From positions 2,877,001 through 2,941,000 of the forward strand of contig NZ_JABWRZ020000001.1 of assembly GCF_014269185.2 (NCBI RefSeq): a stretch of 64,000 bases of DNA, read 5' to 3'. The translations under genes were made by a program, and so were the position numbers. The first letter of the stretch is position 1. Every line of letters starts with the position of its first letter. This DNA comes from Pseudomonas oryzicola. Lineage in GTDB: Bacteria; Pseudomonadota; Gammaproteobacteria; Pseudomonadales; Pseudomonadaceae. Below the pieces are notes generated by a model that was not told the origin of the DNA, did no database searches, and saw only the letters and a program-made list of their open reading frames with translations. This document shows positions 9,370-18,799 of the stretch, one piece after another.

Positions 9370-9969
9370 ATGCCTTGCTATCGACTGGACGGCCTGACGC
9401 CCGTGGTTGATCCGACAGCTTATGTGCATCCCAGCGCCGTGCTGATTGGCGATGTCATCATCGGCCCTCGCTGCTACGTAGGTCCGCTGGCATCACTGCG
9501 GGGGGATTTCGGCCGCATCGTGCTGGAAGAAGGGGCCAACCTGCAGGACACCTGCGTGATGCATGGCTTCCCCGGTGGCGACACCGTGGTCGAACGCAAC
9601 GGGCACATCGGGCACGGCGCCGTCTTGCATGGCTGCCGCATCGGTGAGGACGCCTTGATCGGCATGAACGCCGTGGTCATGGACGGTGCCCGGGTGGCGC
9701 CGCGCTGCATCGTAGCGGCCACTGCATTCGTCAAGGCGGGTTTCGAATGCGCAGCACAAAGCCTGGTGATGGGCTCACCAGCCCAGGTCAAACGTTCACT
9801 GGGCGAACAGGAACTGGCCTGGAAGCAACGCGGCACGGCCGAGTACCAACACCTGGCACAACGTTGCATGAATAGCATGGTGGAATGCCTGCCACTGAAC
9901 CAAGCCGAGCCCGAACGCCAACGCATGCAAGACACCGGCGTCAGGCCCAAGGGCCCGGCACCGGCATGA
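9370..9969 (+). CDS. paaY: PaaY, hexapeptide-repeat thioesterase
   Basis: The 199-aa protein is built of left-handed beta-helix hexapeptide repeats ([20 protein letters not shown] and following), as in gamma-carbonic-anhydrase-like PaaY. PaaY acts as a thioesterase that removes inhibitory ring-hydroxylated CoA products of the pathway. A Shine-Dalgarno (TCAGGAG, 9354-9360) precedes the ATG. It is 77 bp upstream of paaX in the same direction, consistent with a paaYX unit. Confidence 0.93.
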   Translation: MPCYRLDGLTPVVDPTAYVHPSAVLIGDVIIGPRCYVGPLASLRGDFGRIVLEEGANLQDTCVMHGFPGGDTVVERNGHIGHGAVLHGCRIGEDALIGMNAVVMDGARVAPRCIVAATAFVKAGFECAAQSLVMGSPAQVKRSLGEQELAWKQRGTAEYQHLAQRCMNSMVECLPLNQAEPERQRMQDTGVRPKGPAPA

Positions 9970-10046
9970 GCCTGGCAGCGTCATGCCATGGTCAGACGGT
10001 CCGCCGCGCAGGTATAGTCAATGCTTTATTCGCGCACAGTTCGCCC

Positions 10047-10970
10047 ATGAGCAATCTCGCCCCACTGAACAACCTGATCACCCGCTTCCAGGAACAGACG
10101 CCGATCCGCGCCAGTTCCCTGATCATTACCTTGTACGGCGACGCCATCGAACCGCACGGCGGCACCGTCTGGCTGGGTAGCCTGATCAACCTGCTGGAGC
10201 CGATCGGCATCAACGAACGGCTGATTCGCACGTCGATCTTCCGCCTGACCAAGGAAGGCTGGCTGACCGCCGAAAAGGTTGGTCGGCGCAGCTACTACAG
10301 CTTGACAGGTACCGGCCGGCGTCGTTTCGAGAAAGCGTTCAAAAGGGTCTACAGCCCCAGCCAACCGGCCTGGGACGGCGCCTGGACCCTGGTTCTGCTG
10401 TCGCAACTCGAGGCTGGCAAGCGCAAGGCACTGCGCGAGGAGCTGGAGTGGCAGGGGTTTGCTGCCATGGCACCGAACCTGCTGGGCTGCCCACGGGCGG
10501 ACCGCGCCGACCTGGCGGCCACCTTGCATGACCTGGAAGCCAGCGACGACAGCATTGTGTTCGAAACCCACGCTCAGGAGGTGCTTGCCTCCAAGGCCAT
10601 GCGTGCGCAGGTCCGGGAAAGCTGGCGTATCGACGAACTGGGGCAGCAGTACAGTGAATTCATTCAGCTGTTCCGGCCACTGTGGCAAGGCTTGAAAGAG
10701 CAGCAACAACTCGATGCGCAGGACTGCTTCCTGGCCCGTACGCTGCTGATTCACGAATACCGCCGACTGTTGCTACGCGATCCGCAACTGCCGGACGAGC
10801 TGCTGCCAGGGGACTGGGAGGGAAGAGCCGCGCGGCAGTTGTGTCGTAACCTGTATCGCCTGGTGTTCGCCAAGGCTGAAGAGTGGCTGAATGCGGCGCT
10901 GGAGACTGCTGACGGGCCTTTACCGGATGTGAATGAAGGCTTTTACAGGCGTTTTGGCGGGCTTGTTTGA
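10047..10970 (+). CDS. paaX: PaaX, phenylacetyl-CoA-responsive transcriptional repressor
   Basis: The 307-aa protein starts at MSNLAPLNNLITRFQEQTPI (ATG 10047). A longer in-frame opening overlaps paaY and is not family-like. An N-terminal winged-helix domain (residues about 15-95) includes LIRTSIFRLTKEGWLTAEKV and the wing. A central Cas2-like and C-terminal domain follows, matching the usual length of PaaX. It represses paa operons until phenylacetyl-CoA accumulates. Confidence 0.95.
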   Translation: MSNLAPLNNLITRFQEQTPIRASSLIITLYGDAIEPHGGTVWLGSLINLLEPIGINERLIRTSIFRLTKEGWLTAEKVGRRSYYSLTGTGRRRFEKAFKRVYSPSQPAWDGAWTLVLLSQLEAGKRKALREELEWQGFAAMAPNLLGCPRADRADLAATLHDLEASDDSIVFETHAQEVLASKAMRAQVRESWRIDELGQQYSEFIQLFRPLWQGLKEQQQLDAQDCFLARTLLIHEYRRLLLRDPQLPDELLPGDWEGRAARQLCRNLYRLVFAKAEEWLNAALETADGPLPDVNEGFYRRFGGLV

Positions 10971-11008
10971 GGATTGGGCGCAGGCATTCATATGAAGGTT
11001 CCCCAGCA

Positions 11009-11018
11009 GGTCTAGACC
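11009..11018. promoter_or_regulatory. Palindrome GGTCTAGACC upstream of the AraC-type gene
   Basis: The 10-bp perfect palindrome lies 162 bp before the regulator start. It is repeated, extended to 16 bp, in front of the permease gene at 12274. The shared core suggests a common operator for the regulator-permease pair. No binding protein can be assigned from sequence. Confidence 0.4.
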
Positions 11019-11179
11019 AGAACTAGCACCCTCTGCAATCGCGCCGCTGATTGTTACTCGATGTTACCCATTACCCCAGTTCCGTTGCCGCGTTCTAGCT
11101 GCAAAGGGCTTTTTTGCGGGAGGAACGCAGGGCATGGTGTTTGCATTGCCCAGACGTCGAACCTCAACTGGAATAGACC

Positions 11180-12238
11180 ATGGGCTCTCCACTGCACTGC
11201 TGCACCGTCTCGCCAGTCACGGGCAACCTCGGCGTTCTGTCAGCTGCTGCCAGTGGGCTTGAGGGGTTCGTCACAGGTGTCGGAGGCGATATTGACCTGA
11301 TACTGGGGCGCGCAGGGGTCAATCCCGAAAGCCTGCGCCAACCCACGCTGAGCCTGCCGCTCACCAATTACTGCCAGGTCTTGGAAGAGGCGGCTCGCCA
11401 GTCGCACTGCGATAACTTTGGTTTGCACTACGGCCTGCAGTTTCAGCCCCAAGCCCTTGGGCTACTGGGCTATGTCGGGTTGTTTTCCAATACGCTGGAG
11501 GAGGCCCTGCGCAATTTCGCTGCAGCGTTTCCTTACCACCAGCACGATACCTTGATTCGGCTGGTTGACTGCGGCAAGTGCTATCGCTTCGATTACCAAG
11601 TACGGCACAGCGCCATTCTGGAGCGTCGACAGGATGCTGAACTGACCATGGGCATGGCGCTTAACCTGATACGCCACGTACTGGGTAAAGGCTGGGCACC
11701 GTTCGCGGTCAGCTTCGAGCACGCTCGCCCACAGGACTGGCAGGTGCATCAGCAGGCGTTTGGCGCGCCTGTCTATTTTGGCCGCGGGTGCAACTCGATG
11801 CTCATCCCCAAGGCTGACCTCAAAGACCAGCGGATGCCAGAGGGCGATGCCAATTTGCTGTTTCTGGTCCAGGACGTGCTGCAGCGCCTGGGCGCGCACG
11901 ATCAGCGGCGCAACCTGCTGGATGAGGCTGACGCTCAGGTGCGCCTTGCCCTGAGCGGTGGAGAGCCTTGCCTGGAGAAGATCGCGCAGGCGCTGGAGCT
12001 CAGTTCGGCTGGGTTGCAGCGCCACCTGCGCGAGGCAGGCTTGAGCTTCAGCCAGCTGGTCGAAAGGGTCCGTAGGGAACTGGCAGTGCATTACCTGCGC
12101 CAGCCCAAGCGGCCAGTGTCTGACCTGGCGGGGTTGCTCGGATACTCCGAAACCAGTGCGTTCTCCCGTGCTTTTCGCCGCTGGTTTGGCGTAAGCCCGC
12201 GGCAGTGGCGTAGCGAAGACTGCCGAACTGAAAATTGA
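11180..12238 (+). CDS. AraC-family transcriptional regulator (Arabinose_bd-like N-terminus)
   Basis: The 352-aa protein has an N-terminal ligand-binding region of the PF12625 type (residues about 30-215: NPESLRQPTLSLPLTNYCQV, GLHYGLQFQPQALGLLGY). An AraC DNA-binding domain lies at the C-terminus (residues about 262-345) with HTH pieces EKIAQALELSSAGLQRHL and VSDLAGLLGYSETSAFSRAF. It precedes the MFS permease and HAD phosphatase genes and probably controls them. The inducer cannot be read from sequence. Confidence 0.9.
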   Translation: MGSPLHCCTVSPVTGNLGVLSAAASGLEGFVTGVGGDIDLILGRAGVNPESLRQPTLSLPLTNYCQVLEEAARQSHCDNFGLHYGLQFQPQALGLLGYVGLFSNTLEEALRNFAAAFPYHQHDTLIRLVDCGKCYRFDYQVRHSAILERRQDAELTMGMALNLIRHVLGKGWAPFAVSFEHARPQDWQVHQQAFGAPVYFGRGCNSMLIPKADLKDQRMPEGDANLLFLVQDVLQRLGAHDQRRNLLDEADAQVRLALSGGEPCLEKIAQALELSSAGLQRHLREAGLSFSQLVERVRRELAVHYLRQPKRPVSDLAGLLGYSETSAFSRAFRRWFGVSPRQWRSEDCRTEN

Positions 12239-12273
12239 CTTTGCATGTTGAACACCCCCGTGCAGGGTCAAGT

Positions 12274-12289
12274 CTTGGTCTAGACCAAG
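12274..12289. promoter_or_regulatory. 16-bp perfect palindrome CTTGGTCTAGACCAAG before the permease gene
   Basis: The palindrome is centred 115 bp upstream of the permease ATG and shares the GGTCTAGACC core with the site at 11009. It is a candidate operator for transport and phosphatase expression. Confidence 0.45.
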
Positions 12290-12395
12290 CTATAAGATCA
12301 AGTTCGCAGGAAACGGATACCTACCAGCAGGCGCCCTGATCGAGCAGAGCAGGGGAGCCAGACCTACGTCGCGGTAATCAGCAGAGGACAACAAC

Positions 12396-13742
12396 ATGTA
12401 CAAGAGTCCTGAGAACGCCCGCCATGCCTGGAAGTCCCTTCGACACTGGCGCATTCAGATATTCATCATCACGTGGCTGGCCTATGCCGCGTTCTATTTC
12501 ACCCGCAAGGCCTTTTCGGTTGCCAAGCTGGGAATCGCCGAAGACCCAAGCTTCATGCTCGACAAAGCGGCCATGGCCAACCTCGACGCGTTGTATCTGG
12601 CCGCCTACGCCGTCGGCCAGTTCGCCTGGGGGGTCTTCGCCGACCGTTATGGTACCCGCGTCGTCGTGCTTGGCGGGCTCGTGGTGTCGGCCCTGGCCGC
12701 GCTGGCCATGGGCACCTTCGCGACTTTACCGATCTTCGCCAGCTGCATGGTGATTCAGGGATTGGCGCAATCCACAGGCTGGTCAGGGCTGTGCAAGAAC
12801 ATCGGATGCTTCTTCGCTACCCGTGAGCGCGGCCGCGTGCTGGGCTACTGGAGCACCTGTTACGCGTTCGGCGGGCTGGTTGCAACGCCGTTCGCCGGGT
12901 GGTGGGCGTACCAGATCTCCCATGATTGGCGCATGGCGTTCATTGCTTCGGCAGGCGTCGTGCTCGTGGTTGCCGTGCTGTTTTTCCTGTTGCAACGCAA
13001 TCGCCCGCAGGATGTAGGATTGCCTGCTGTCGAAGACGAGGACCAGCCGCCCGGGCGAAGCGACGCCCCCCGGGAGAACTACCGGGCCGCACTGCGCAAG
13101 GTACTCGCCAACCGTACGGTCCTTATGCTGGGGATAGCGTATTTCCTGCTCAAGCCTGCCCGCTATGCCATCTTGATGTGGGGGCCGGTGATCGTCTACG
13201 AGCGCATGCCGAGTATCGGCAAAGTGGCCTCGGCCATTGTGCCGTCCGCGTTCGAAGTCGCGGGGCTGGTCGGCCCGATTCTAATCGGCATCGCCTCCGA
13301 CAGACTGTTTGGCGCTCGACGCATGCCGGCCTGTGTGATCAGCCTGATGGCTCTGACCCTGTGGCTGATACTGTTCGTGCCGACAATGCAAAGCGGCAAC
13401 ATTTACCTGGTGGTCGGCTTGCTGTTCATGATGGGTGTCACGCTGTATGGCCCTGACTCGATGATCAGCGGCGCCGCCGCCATTGATTTCGGCACCAGCG
13501 AGTCCGCGGGCACCGCCACAGGCTTCGTCAATGGGTGCGGCTCGGTGGGGGCAATCCTCGGTGGGCTGCTGCCTGGCTACTTCGACACCATCACTGTGTT
13601 TTTCGTCTTCACCGGCGCTGCGTTGCTCGCCAGTTTGCTGCTGGTACCGTTCTGGAACAGCCGCCCGGCAAGTCATACGCCTGTCAGTGAACTCGAGGCG
13701 ACGCCTGGCGGTGTCGCGACACCCACGCAATCCACTCGCTGA
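12396..13742 (+). CDS. MFS permease of the organophosphate:phosphate antiporter type (GlpT/UhpC-like)
   Basis: The 448-aa inner-membrane protein has about 12 hydrophobic segments. Its N-terminus AAFYFTRKAFSVAKLGI matches the YF-TRK signature of GlpT/UhpT/PgtP/UhpC proteins. MFS loop signatures such as FADRYGTR follow helix 2. Members of this family exchange sugar or glycerol phosphates for phosphate. The exact substrate is not identifiable. The AraC gene upstream and the HAD phosphatase 72 bp downstream suggest uptake and dephosphorylation of a phosphorylated compound. Confidence 0.88.
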   Translation: MYKSPENARHAWKSLRHWRIQIFIITWLAYAAFYFTRKAFSVAKLGIAEDPSFMLDKAAMANLDALYLAAYAVGQFAWGVFADRYGTRVVVLGGLVVSALAALAMGTFATLPIFASCMVIQGLAQSTGWSGLCKNIGCFFATRERGRVLGYWSTCYAFGGLVATPFAGWWAYQISHDWRMAFIASAGVVLVVAVLFFLLQRNRPQDVGLPAVEDEDQPPGRSDAPRENYRAALRKVLANRTVLMLGIAYFLLKPARYAILMWGPVIVYERMPSIGKVASAIVPSAFEVAGLVGPILIGIASDRLFGARRMPACVISLMALTLWLILFVPTMQSGNIYLVVGLLFMMGVTLYGPDSMISGAAAIDFGTSESAGTATGFVNGCGSVGAILGGLLPGYFDTITVFFVFTGAALLASLLLVPFWNSRPASHTPVSELEATPGGVATPTQSTR

Positions 13743-13814
13743 TCCTACTGTCATTTCACCCGGCGAAGGTTGAAAAGGCCCTCGCCCCTCGACTTCGCAT
13801 CCTGGAGGTGGCCG

Positions 13815-14468
13815 ATGGCCCTTGCACTGTTTGATCTGGACGACACCCTTATCGATGGCGACTGTGCCAGCCTGTGGAGCAGCCATATGGCCGCGCTCGG
13901 CTGGGTCGATGGGCCTAGCTTCATCGAGCGCGACCGCGAACTCATGGCGCTCTATGCGCAAGGCCAGTTGGCCATGGAAACCTACATGACCTTCAGCCTC
14001 TCGCCGCTGGTGGGCCGCACGATAGAGGAGGTAGCCGAGGCGGTGGATCCCTTCGTGGAAGATGTGATCACCCCGCGCATCCATGAAGACGCCATCGCCT
14101 GCCTGGCGCGACATCGCGAAGGGGGCGACCGCCTGCTGATCATTTCGGCGTCTGCGCACTTCCTGGTGAGCCGTATCGCCAAGCGACTGGGCGTAGAAGA
14201 AGTGCTGGCGATTGACCTTGAACACCAGCAGGGCGTCTATACCGGCAATACCAGCGGGATATTGACATACCGGGACGGCAAGGTGGCGCGGCTTCACAGC
14301 TGGCTGCGAGAGCAGGGCGAGGGGTTGGACGGTGCGTACTTCTACTCGGATTCGCGCAATGACCTGCCGTTGCTTTCGCTGGTCGCCAAACCGCATACAG
14401 TCAATCCTGATCCAGCGCTGCGGGCGCATGCTGACGCGACGGGATGGCCGATTCTGCGGTGGCATTGA
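13815..14468 (+). CDS. HAD-superfamily phosphatase, subfamily IB
   Basis: The 217-aa protein starts at ATG 13815, 4 bp after GGAGGTG. An in-frame extension to 13770 lacks a ribosome site. HAD motif I is LFDLDDTLIDGDCAS. Motif II is LLIISASAHFLVSR. Motif III/IV (YFYSDSRNDLPLL) carries the metal-binding aspartates. Family IB enzymes are SerB-like small-molecule phosphatases. Here it probably acts with the adjacent organophosphate-type permease. The substrate is unknown. Confidence 0.88.
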   Translation: MALALFDLDDTLIDGDCASLWSSHMAALGWVDGPSFIERDRELMALYAQGQLAMETYMTFSLSPLVGRTIEEVAEAVDPFVEDVITPRIHEDAIACLARHREGGDRLLIISASAHFLVSRIAKRLGVEEVLAIDLEHQQGVYTGNTSGILTYRDGKVARLHSWLREQGEGLDGAYFYSDSRNDLPLLSLVAKPHTVNPDPALRAHADATGWPILRWH

Positions 14469-14545
14469 TAGGTAAACCTGGCTCTATTCCATTGAGATAA
14501 ACGCTGTTAGGGTGGCGCACCTTTCTGAATGGATATCAGGTTGAA

Positions 14546-15052
14546 ATGAGAAATTTTGTGATAGCGGCAACCCTGCTGTGTTCATTGACGATGCCCACAG
14601 GTGCTGTCATGGCCAGCCAACCATCACCCAGCGAGCCCAATAGCGCAGCGGTTCGCTATGAAAAAGAGGACTTGTACGGGGTGTGGTACTCCACGCTGGA
14701 TGAGGGCGATTCCAGAGCCATGATGCTGCTTGTACTGAAGGACGACGGTACGGCCACTGACTACTTGGTAATCAATGCCCAGAATCATTCGCAGCGGATT
14801 GTTCAGCAGTCAACCTGGTCGTATGACCCTGAACGCAACCTGTTCGAGCAGATTGTCAATGACGTCTCGGTTACGAGTGACAATTCGCCCGCGGTGATCT
14901 CGCATCCGCAAGAGGTTATTCGCGCATCGGTCAGCGCGGTGAAGCTTGGGGATGAGGTTATCGGGATCAAATTCAAAAAAGATGATGGCGAGACCATCGG
15001 GTATCGCAAAGGCAGTCAGAAGCTGTTGGATGTGATAGCGCGCAGACAGTAA
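14546..15052 (+). CDS. Exported protein of unknown function
   Basis: The 168-aa product begins with a signal peptide (MRNFVIAATLLCSLTMPTGAVMA) with probable cleavage near residue 23. The mature part (LYGVWYSTLDEGDSRAMMLLVLKDDG) looks like a small beta-rich lipocalin-type domain, but I do not recognise a named family. It stands alone, 77 bp after the phosphatase gene. Confidence 0.75.
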   Translation: MRNFVIAATLLCSLTMPTGAVMASQPSPSEPNSAAVRYEKEDLYGVWYSTLDEGDSRAMMLLVLKDDGTATDYLVINAQNHSQRIVQQSTWSYDPERNLFEQIVNDVSVTSDNSPAVISHPQEVIRASVSAVKLGDEVIGIKFKKDDGETIGYRKGSQKLLDVIARRQ

Positions 15053-15176
15053 CGTATGACGCGACAATTCCATAAGCGCACGCGTCTGAAACAGAATTCT
15101 GCTACCGGCAAACGGACTGGCTCAGGGGCTGTAGAGAGGGCAGGGCTCGACTCCATAACTGAGGTTTGCGTGCTAG

Positions 15177-15315
15177 GTTCTGTGTGAAAAGTCTTGCGAC
15201 GAAGGTCAGGCAAGGCGAAAACAGCCGAGGAAGCGGAGTTTACGGGTTGTAAATGAGCGTTCCGGGGCTGTTTTCAACGCAGCATCACCGAATATCAAGG
15301 CTTTTCACACAGAGC
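15177..15315. mobile_element. 139-bp MITE-like element flanked by CTAG
   Basis: The terminal inverted repeats GTTCTGTGTGAAAAGTCTTG (15177-15196) and its counterpart at 15296-15315 match at 18 of 20 positions. CTAG stands immediately outside each end (15173-15176 and 15316-15319), consistent with a 4-bp target duplication. A second internal inverted repeat (AAAACAGCC...GGCTGTTTT) lets the element fold on itself. It has no coding capacity. It is probably mobilised by an IS transposase elsewhere. A CTAG target is reported for some IS1182-type elements, but that link is only a suggestion. Confidence 0.75.
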
Positions 15316-15319
15316 CTAG

Positions 15320-15621
15320 GCCATGGATTGGGTGATGTAGATAAAGCCTACTTCGTGGCCTTGATAAGCGGATTTGGAGACAGGGATGTGCGATGCATCA
15401 TTGCATTGAGGAAGCCCGAGACGTTTGAAAATAGTAGGGTGAACCTGGTGCAATTCAGCGCAGCCGAAGAGCGAGTGTCCTTCGACCTTTGGGCGAATCT
15501 CTGACAGTTCCCGCATCGGGCCCGATTCGGGTAGGGCCTGGACCGCAGGGGCTGTGCACTGTTGTCGCAGCGAAGGCGTAACTGCTTTTGATCTTTACCG
15601 CAGCCTGAATCCACCTATTGC
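15320..15621. other. Intergenic stretch with no convincing gene
   Basis: Short open frames occur on both strands, but none has a ribosome-binding site, family similarity or codon pattern that I trust. Nothing else is visible apart from the preceding MITE. Confidence 0.4.
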
Positions 15622-16050
15622 GTGGCCAAGTCCTTCCAGGACCACGCCGAAAACCAGGATGCTCATTCCCATGCTTATTGCGCTGAAAACTATGATCACG
15701 CGTGCTTCCACGAGGACATGTGGATCAGAGCCGAGGTGACTCACGAAGTTCCCTGCGCTATTCAGTATAAGGTGTGCCCACCTGATGAGTGGCTAGAGGT
15801 GAATAAAAGGCGAGCGTCGAATCACTTCGAATTTTTTAACATCGCGCGTCGCTACCTCGTGCGCGCTGCTGAAGACCTGGGCACCCTGGTTGATCAGCGG
15901 AGAGGTTTCATGAAAAACCTGTCGCCTGAAGTATTTCGTGAACAACTGCGTTCCGTTGCGCAAAGCCAAAGCCTGCCCGCTAATCATTGGAGGAAGGTCA
16001 TGTATACGGCTTTGGTCGATGATGAGTGGTTCTGCAGCGCTGAGTTGTGA
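15622..16050 (+). CDS. Hypothetical protein
   Basis: The open frame encodes up to 142 aa from a GTG. A later ATG (MWIRAEV) is an alternative start. The second half (FMKNLSPEVFREQLRSVAQS, NHWRKVMYTALVDDEWF) reads like a real soluble protein. The His/Cys-rich first 35 residues are less convincing. I do not recognise the family. It lies between a MITE and the Wadjet island, in the transition to accessory DNA. Confidence 0.45.
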   Translation: MAKSFQDHAENQDAHSHAYCAENYDHACFHEDMWIRAEVTHEVPCAIQYKVCPPDEWLEVNKRRASNHFEFFNIARRYLVRAAEDLGTLVDQRRGFMKNLSPEVFREQLRSVAQSQSLPANHWRKVMYTALVDDEWFCSAEL

Positions 16051-16298
16051 ATGAGCCGCAGTTATCGCAGCAGGGCTGATGGCCCGGGAGCGTGAGCTTT
16101 GACCGCTAGAGTGATCATGAGCAATTGAATGAGTGGTAAGGCGCCAAGCCCGCGCGCGGTGTGTTTGTCCGGTTAGAGTTGAGGCGCCTACCACGTGGTA
16201 CCGCGCCGCAACTCATGACCGACGCACATGAGTCGCAGGACGACGGAGTATCGCACCGCCATTTCAAAGCAGGTCTGCATGCGAAGCTGCAGGTGATA

Positions 16299-17186
16299 CT
16301 AACCCGCAGTCGACTCTGAAAATCCTGGGGCAAGCAGCGCGTTATCCACGCCTATGAGCACCTCATTATTCCTGAGCCATAGTCGGTACTCCGGGCCTCT
16401 GAGGCTGTGATCAGGTGAACAGTCAACACTCCACTGGCGCAGGGTATAGCCGGCAGTCAGCGCTTGAACAGTCATCCTCAGCACGCCCTCCTGCATCTCG
16501 TAGTCCAAGTGAGTGACTTCAGGTCGTGGTTGGTCAGGATGATGCACCATTTCCAGCGTCACCTGATGGTTCCATTGGTTATCGGACTCCCGTGTTTCAT
16601 AGTCCAGCGGCACATCGTTATCGAGAATCCGCGGCTCGATGATCCGAGTGACAACAAAATCCCGGAACTCTTGCGTTTTTCGATCAAAGCCACGTACATG
16701 CCATCGCAGCCCGTTGTCTACCAGCACATGCGGCACAATTACACGCTCGCTTGCACCGCTTAAAGACTCGTAGCGTATGAGTAGGGGCTGCTGTTGAAAG
16801 ATGGCCCGCGTCACTACGCCCAGCGTTTCAAGGCTTGGATTGCCCAGGCGTGCGGGCTGTAGAGCCGGCACCCCGGCAGCCCAGACACCAGGAAAGCCGT
16901 CCGCAAACCCTTGAGACAGCCAAGTCATCACCCGTTGCGAGCTGAAGCTGTACATAGGCTGGAAGCTCGGGGTAATGAAAAAGGTCTTGGCGCTGACGTC
17001 GTACGTCAGGTTGCCTGGGTTCAAGCTGGCATAGAGGGCAAGATCCCGAGTTGCTGACGCAGCCTTTATCTGGAAGCGCCTCACCAGCATCTGCCGTCGC
17101 ACTTCCCCTAGAAACCACAGGTTCAGCTCGATGTAGGCAAGGCGCTCCTGCTGCGCCTGCGAGTGATCTGCAATGTCTTTGGTCAT
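16299..17186 (-). CDS. WYL-domain transcriptional regulator (CapW/BrxR-like) divergent to Wadjet
   Basis: This 295-aa protein (ATG 17184-17186; a TTG lies one codon upstream) has an N-terminal helix-turn-helix region (residues about 15-75). A WYL core spans about 115-190 (LLIRYESLSGASERVIVPH, DNGLRWHVRGFDRKTQEFRDF). A C-terminal WCX-like part follows. The architecture matches CapW/BrxR regulators that repress CBASS, BREX and other defence operons. It is divergent from jetA with a 134-bp shared promoter, so it probably controls the Wadjet operon. The effector is unknown. Confidence 0.85.
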   Translation of the reverse strand: MTKDIADHSQAQQERLAYIELNLWFLGEVRRQMLVRRFQIKAASATRDLALYASLNPGNLTYDVSAKTFFITPSFQPMYSFSSQRVMTWLSQGFADGFPGVWAAGVPALQPARLGNPSLETLGVVTRAIFQQQPLLIRYESLSGASERVIVPHVLVDNGLRWHVRGFDRKTQEFRDFVVTRIIEPRILDNDVPLDYETRESDNQWNHQVTLEMVHHPDQPRPEVTHLDYEMQEGVLRMTVQALTAGYTLRQWSVDCSPDHSLRGPEYRLWLRNNEVLIGVDNALLAPGFSESTAG

Positions 17187-17320
17187 CAAATCGTCTACGT
17201 TCTATTTTTTTGGTTGCGATGCTTAGAGGCATAAAGCTAGTATCAGTCACACCACCTCATAATGATTCGGTTACGGCTTGATTGGTACCGACGGCTCGAC
17301 AAGGAATTCGTGGGCTGAAT
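17187..17320. promoter_or_regulatory. Divergent promoter region between the WYL regulator and jetA
   Basis: This 134-bp region is more AT-rich than its surroundings and must contain both promoters. I see no long palindrome. The region is defined by position only. Confidence 0.4.
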
Positions 17321-18799
17321 ATGAACGACCTTTCTAACATGGCAGAGCCTCCTGACACGAGGAATGGTGACCTGGTCGATCTGACAGCCCACCAACGTAA
17401 CTTGCTGCTCTTGCGCCCGATTTTGCGTCTTGATGTCAATAAGTCGATGCATCGCGGCGACGATGATTCCAAGGTGTTGGAGGGACTGGATACCAATTAC
17501 CTCTGTCTTGCCTCGCTTTTCTACATGATGGAAGGCGCGGCAATCAATCAGGGGTACACCCTCACCGAAGTACGTGATCACTTGATGGTCACAGCCGGAA
17601 AGATGCGCGCCGAGCTCAGCGAACCCGCCAGAATGCGTGTTGCGGAGGTCGTGCTCGACACGTTGAGCAATGCCACTAACAGATACGCTGCGCACCGAGA
17701 ATCGTATTTTCACGCGCCCTCCGGTGAGACCAAAGAGCTAACCTTTAAGCTGGTTCGCCTGGAGCAGGATCACGAAGGTACCGTCCGGTTCACCCCGACT
17801 GAGCAGGGCTACGTGGTGCTCATGGGGATGCTTGATCTTGAAATTGAGGATTATCAGGTTCTCATCGAAAAGATGCTGGTTCACCTCATCGAAAACGGAC
17901 GCTTTGAGCAAGCACTGGAGCTCGCGAATCGAGCACGCTTGCTGTCTATTGAGCACCGGCAAATGATCCGGGAGATGATTCGGCAGGCCAATCGTTCACC
18001 GGGCACTGTAAATTGGCGCAAAGACATCAGCCCGCGGTTGAATGAAGCGCGCCATCACGTCTCAGAGCGCCAGTCGGTCGATCATCACATGATGGAGTCG
18101 CTTGCCACCAAAATTCGTGGCATGGACAACCCGAACGCCATCGCCCCACTGGTCAAGCTCAACCTTCAACTACAAAGCGCCAACCTGCAGCGTCTGAATT
18201 TGCTGAATGAAATTGGAGGGGCGGGTGATCGTTTTCTTCAGGGGCAGGCGTTGGGCTTTCGGGCACGGCGCCGCTCTGGCTTGCCCGACATCGACCTTCA
18301 GCTGCTGCCAGCGCTCATGGAAAAGCCTCTGAGTGCAATCGCAAGCGTCACAGAAGACCTTCTACTCAGCTTTTACCCTGCTGTCCCCCCCAGGATTTTT
18401 GATTTGTCGACCTTGCTGGATGCGCTTTTGGAGCGCCGGGACGCATACGTGTACGAGGGCGACGAAGAAGAAGTTGATGGGGAAATTGCGGAGTTTGTGC
18501 AGATCCCCAATCCCTTCTCGACCGAGGTTATTGCAACGGCTCTTGCTTGGCTCGACGTGAAGATGCATTCCGGACAGACCTGGCACCTTCGGCAACTGAT
18601 CGAACTCGCTGAACGTGAAGGCCTGACGTTCGTCGAACGTAAAGCTGTTGCCTACGAGCTTTATCGCGCCTACGCCGACAGCGAGTCACGCTACCCCCAT
18701 CTTCATGCCCAAGTGAGCGGTGAGTTCGAGACGTCCGTGGTATCAGGCGACGACCTGAAATATGTCATCAAGCAGGAGAGCAGTAATGAGCAGCAGTGA
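17321..18799 (+). CDS. jetA: JetA, Wadjet kleisin-like subunit (MukF/MksF-type)
   Basis: The 492-aa protein starts at MNDLSNMAEPPDTRNGDL (ATG 17321). A TTG 13 codons upstream is less likely. The first 200 residues contain a predicted winged-helix region, followed by helical segments. An acidic patch DEEEVDGEIAEF sits near residue 390 before a C-terminal winged helix. Length and position as first gene of a four-gene SMC operon match JetA/MksF. The kleisin bridges the JetC heads in the loop-extruding motor that detects small circular DNA. It overlaps jetB by 14 bp. Confidence 0.88.
   Translation: MNDLSNMAEPPDTRNGDLVDLTAHQRNLLLLRPILRLDVNKSMHRGDDDSKVLEGLDTNYLCLASLFYMMEGAAINQGYTLTEVRDHLMVTAGKMRAELSEPARMRVAEVVLDTLSNATNRYAAHRESYFHAPSGETKELTFKLVRLEQDHEGTVRFTPTEQGYVVLMGMLDLEIEDYQVLIEKMLVHLIENGRFEQALELANRARLLSIEHRQMIREMIRQANRSPGTVNWRKDISPRLNEARHHVSERQSVDHHMMESLATKIRGMDNPNAIAPLVKLNLQLQSANLQRLNLLNEIGGAGDRFLQGQALGFRARRRSGLPDIDLQLLPALMEKPLSAIASVTEDLLLSFYPAVPPRIFDLSTLLDALLERRDAYVYEGDEEEVDGEIAEFVQIPNPFSTEVIATALAWLDVKMHSGQTWHLRQLIELAEREGLTFVERKAVAYELYRAYADSESRYPHLHAQVSGEFETSVVSGDDLKYVIKQESSNEQQ

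Noticed and set aside
16299..17186. WYL regulator considered as evidence for CBASS or BREX
   Set aside because: No cyclase, effector, PglX/BrxC-type or other CBASS/BREX gene is present; the adjacent operon is Wadjet.
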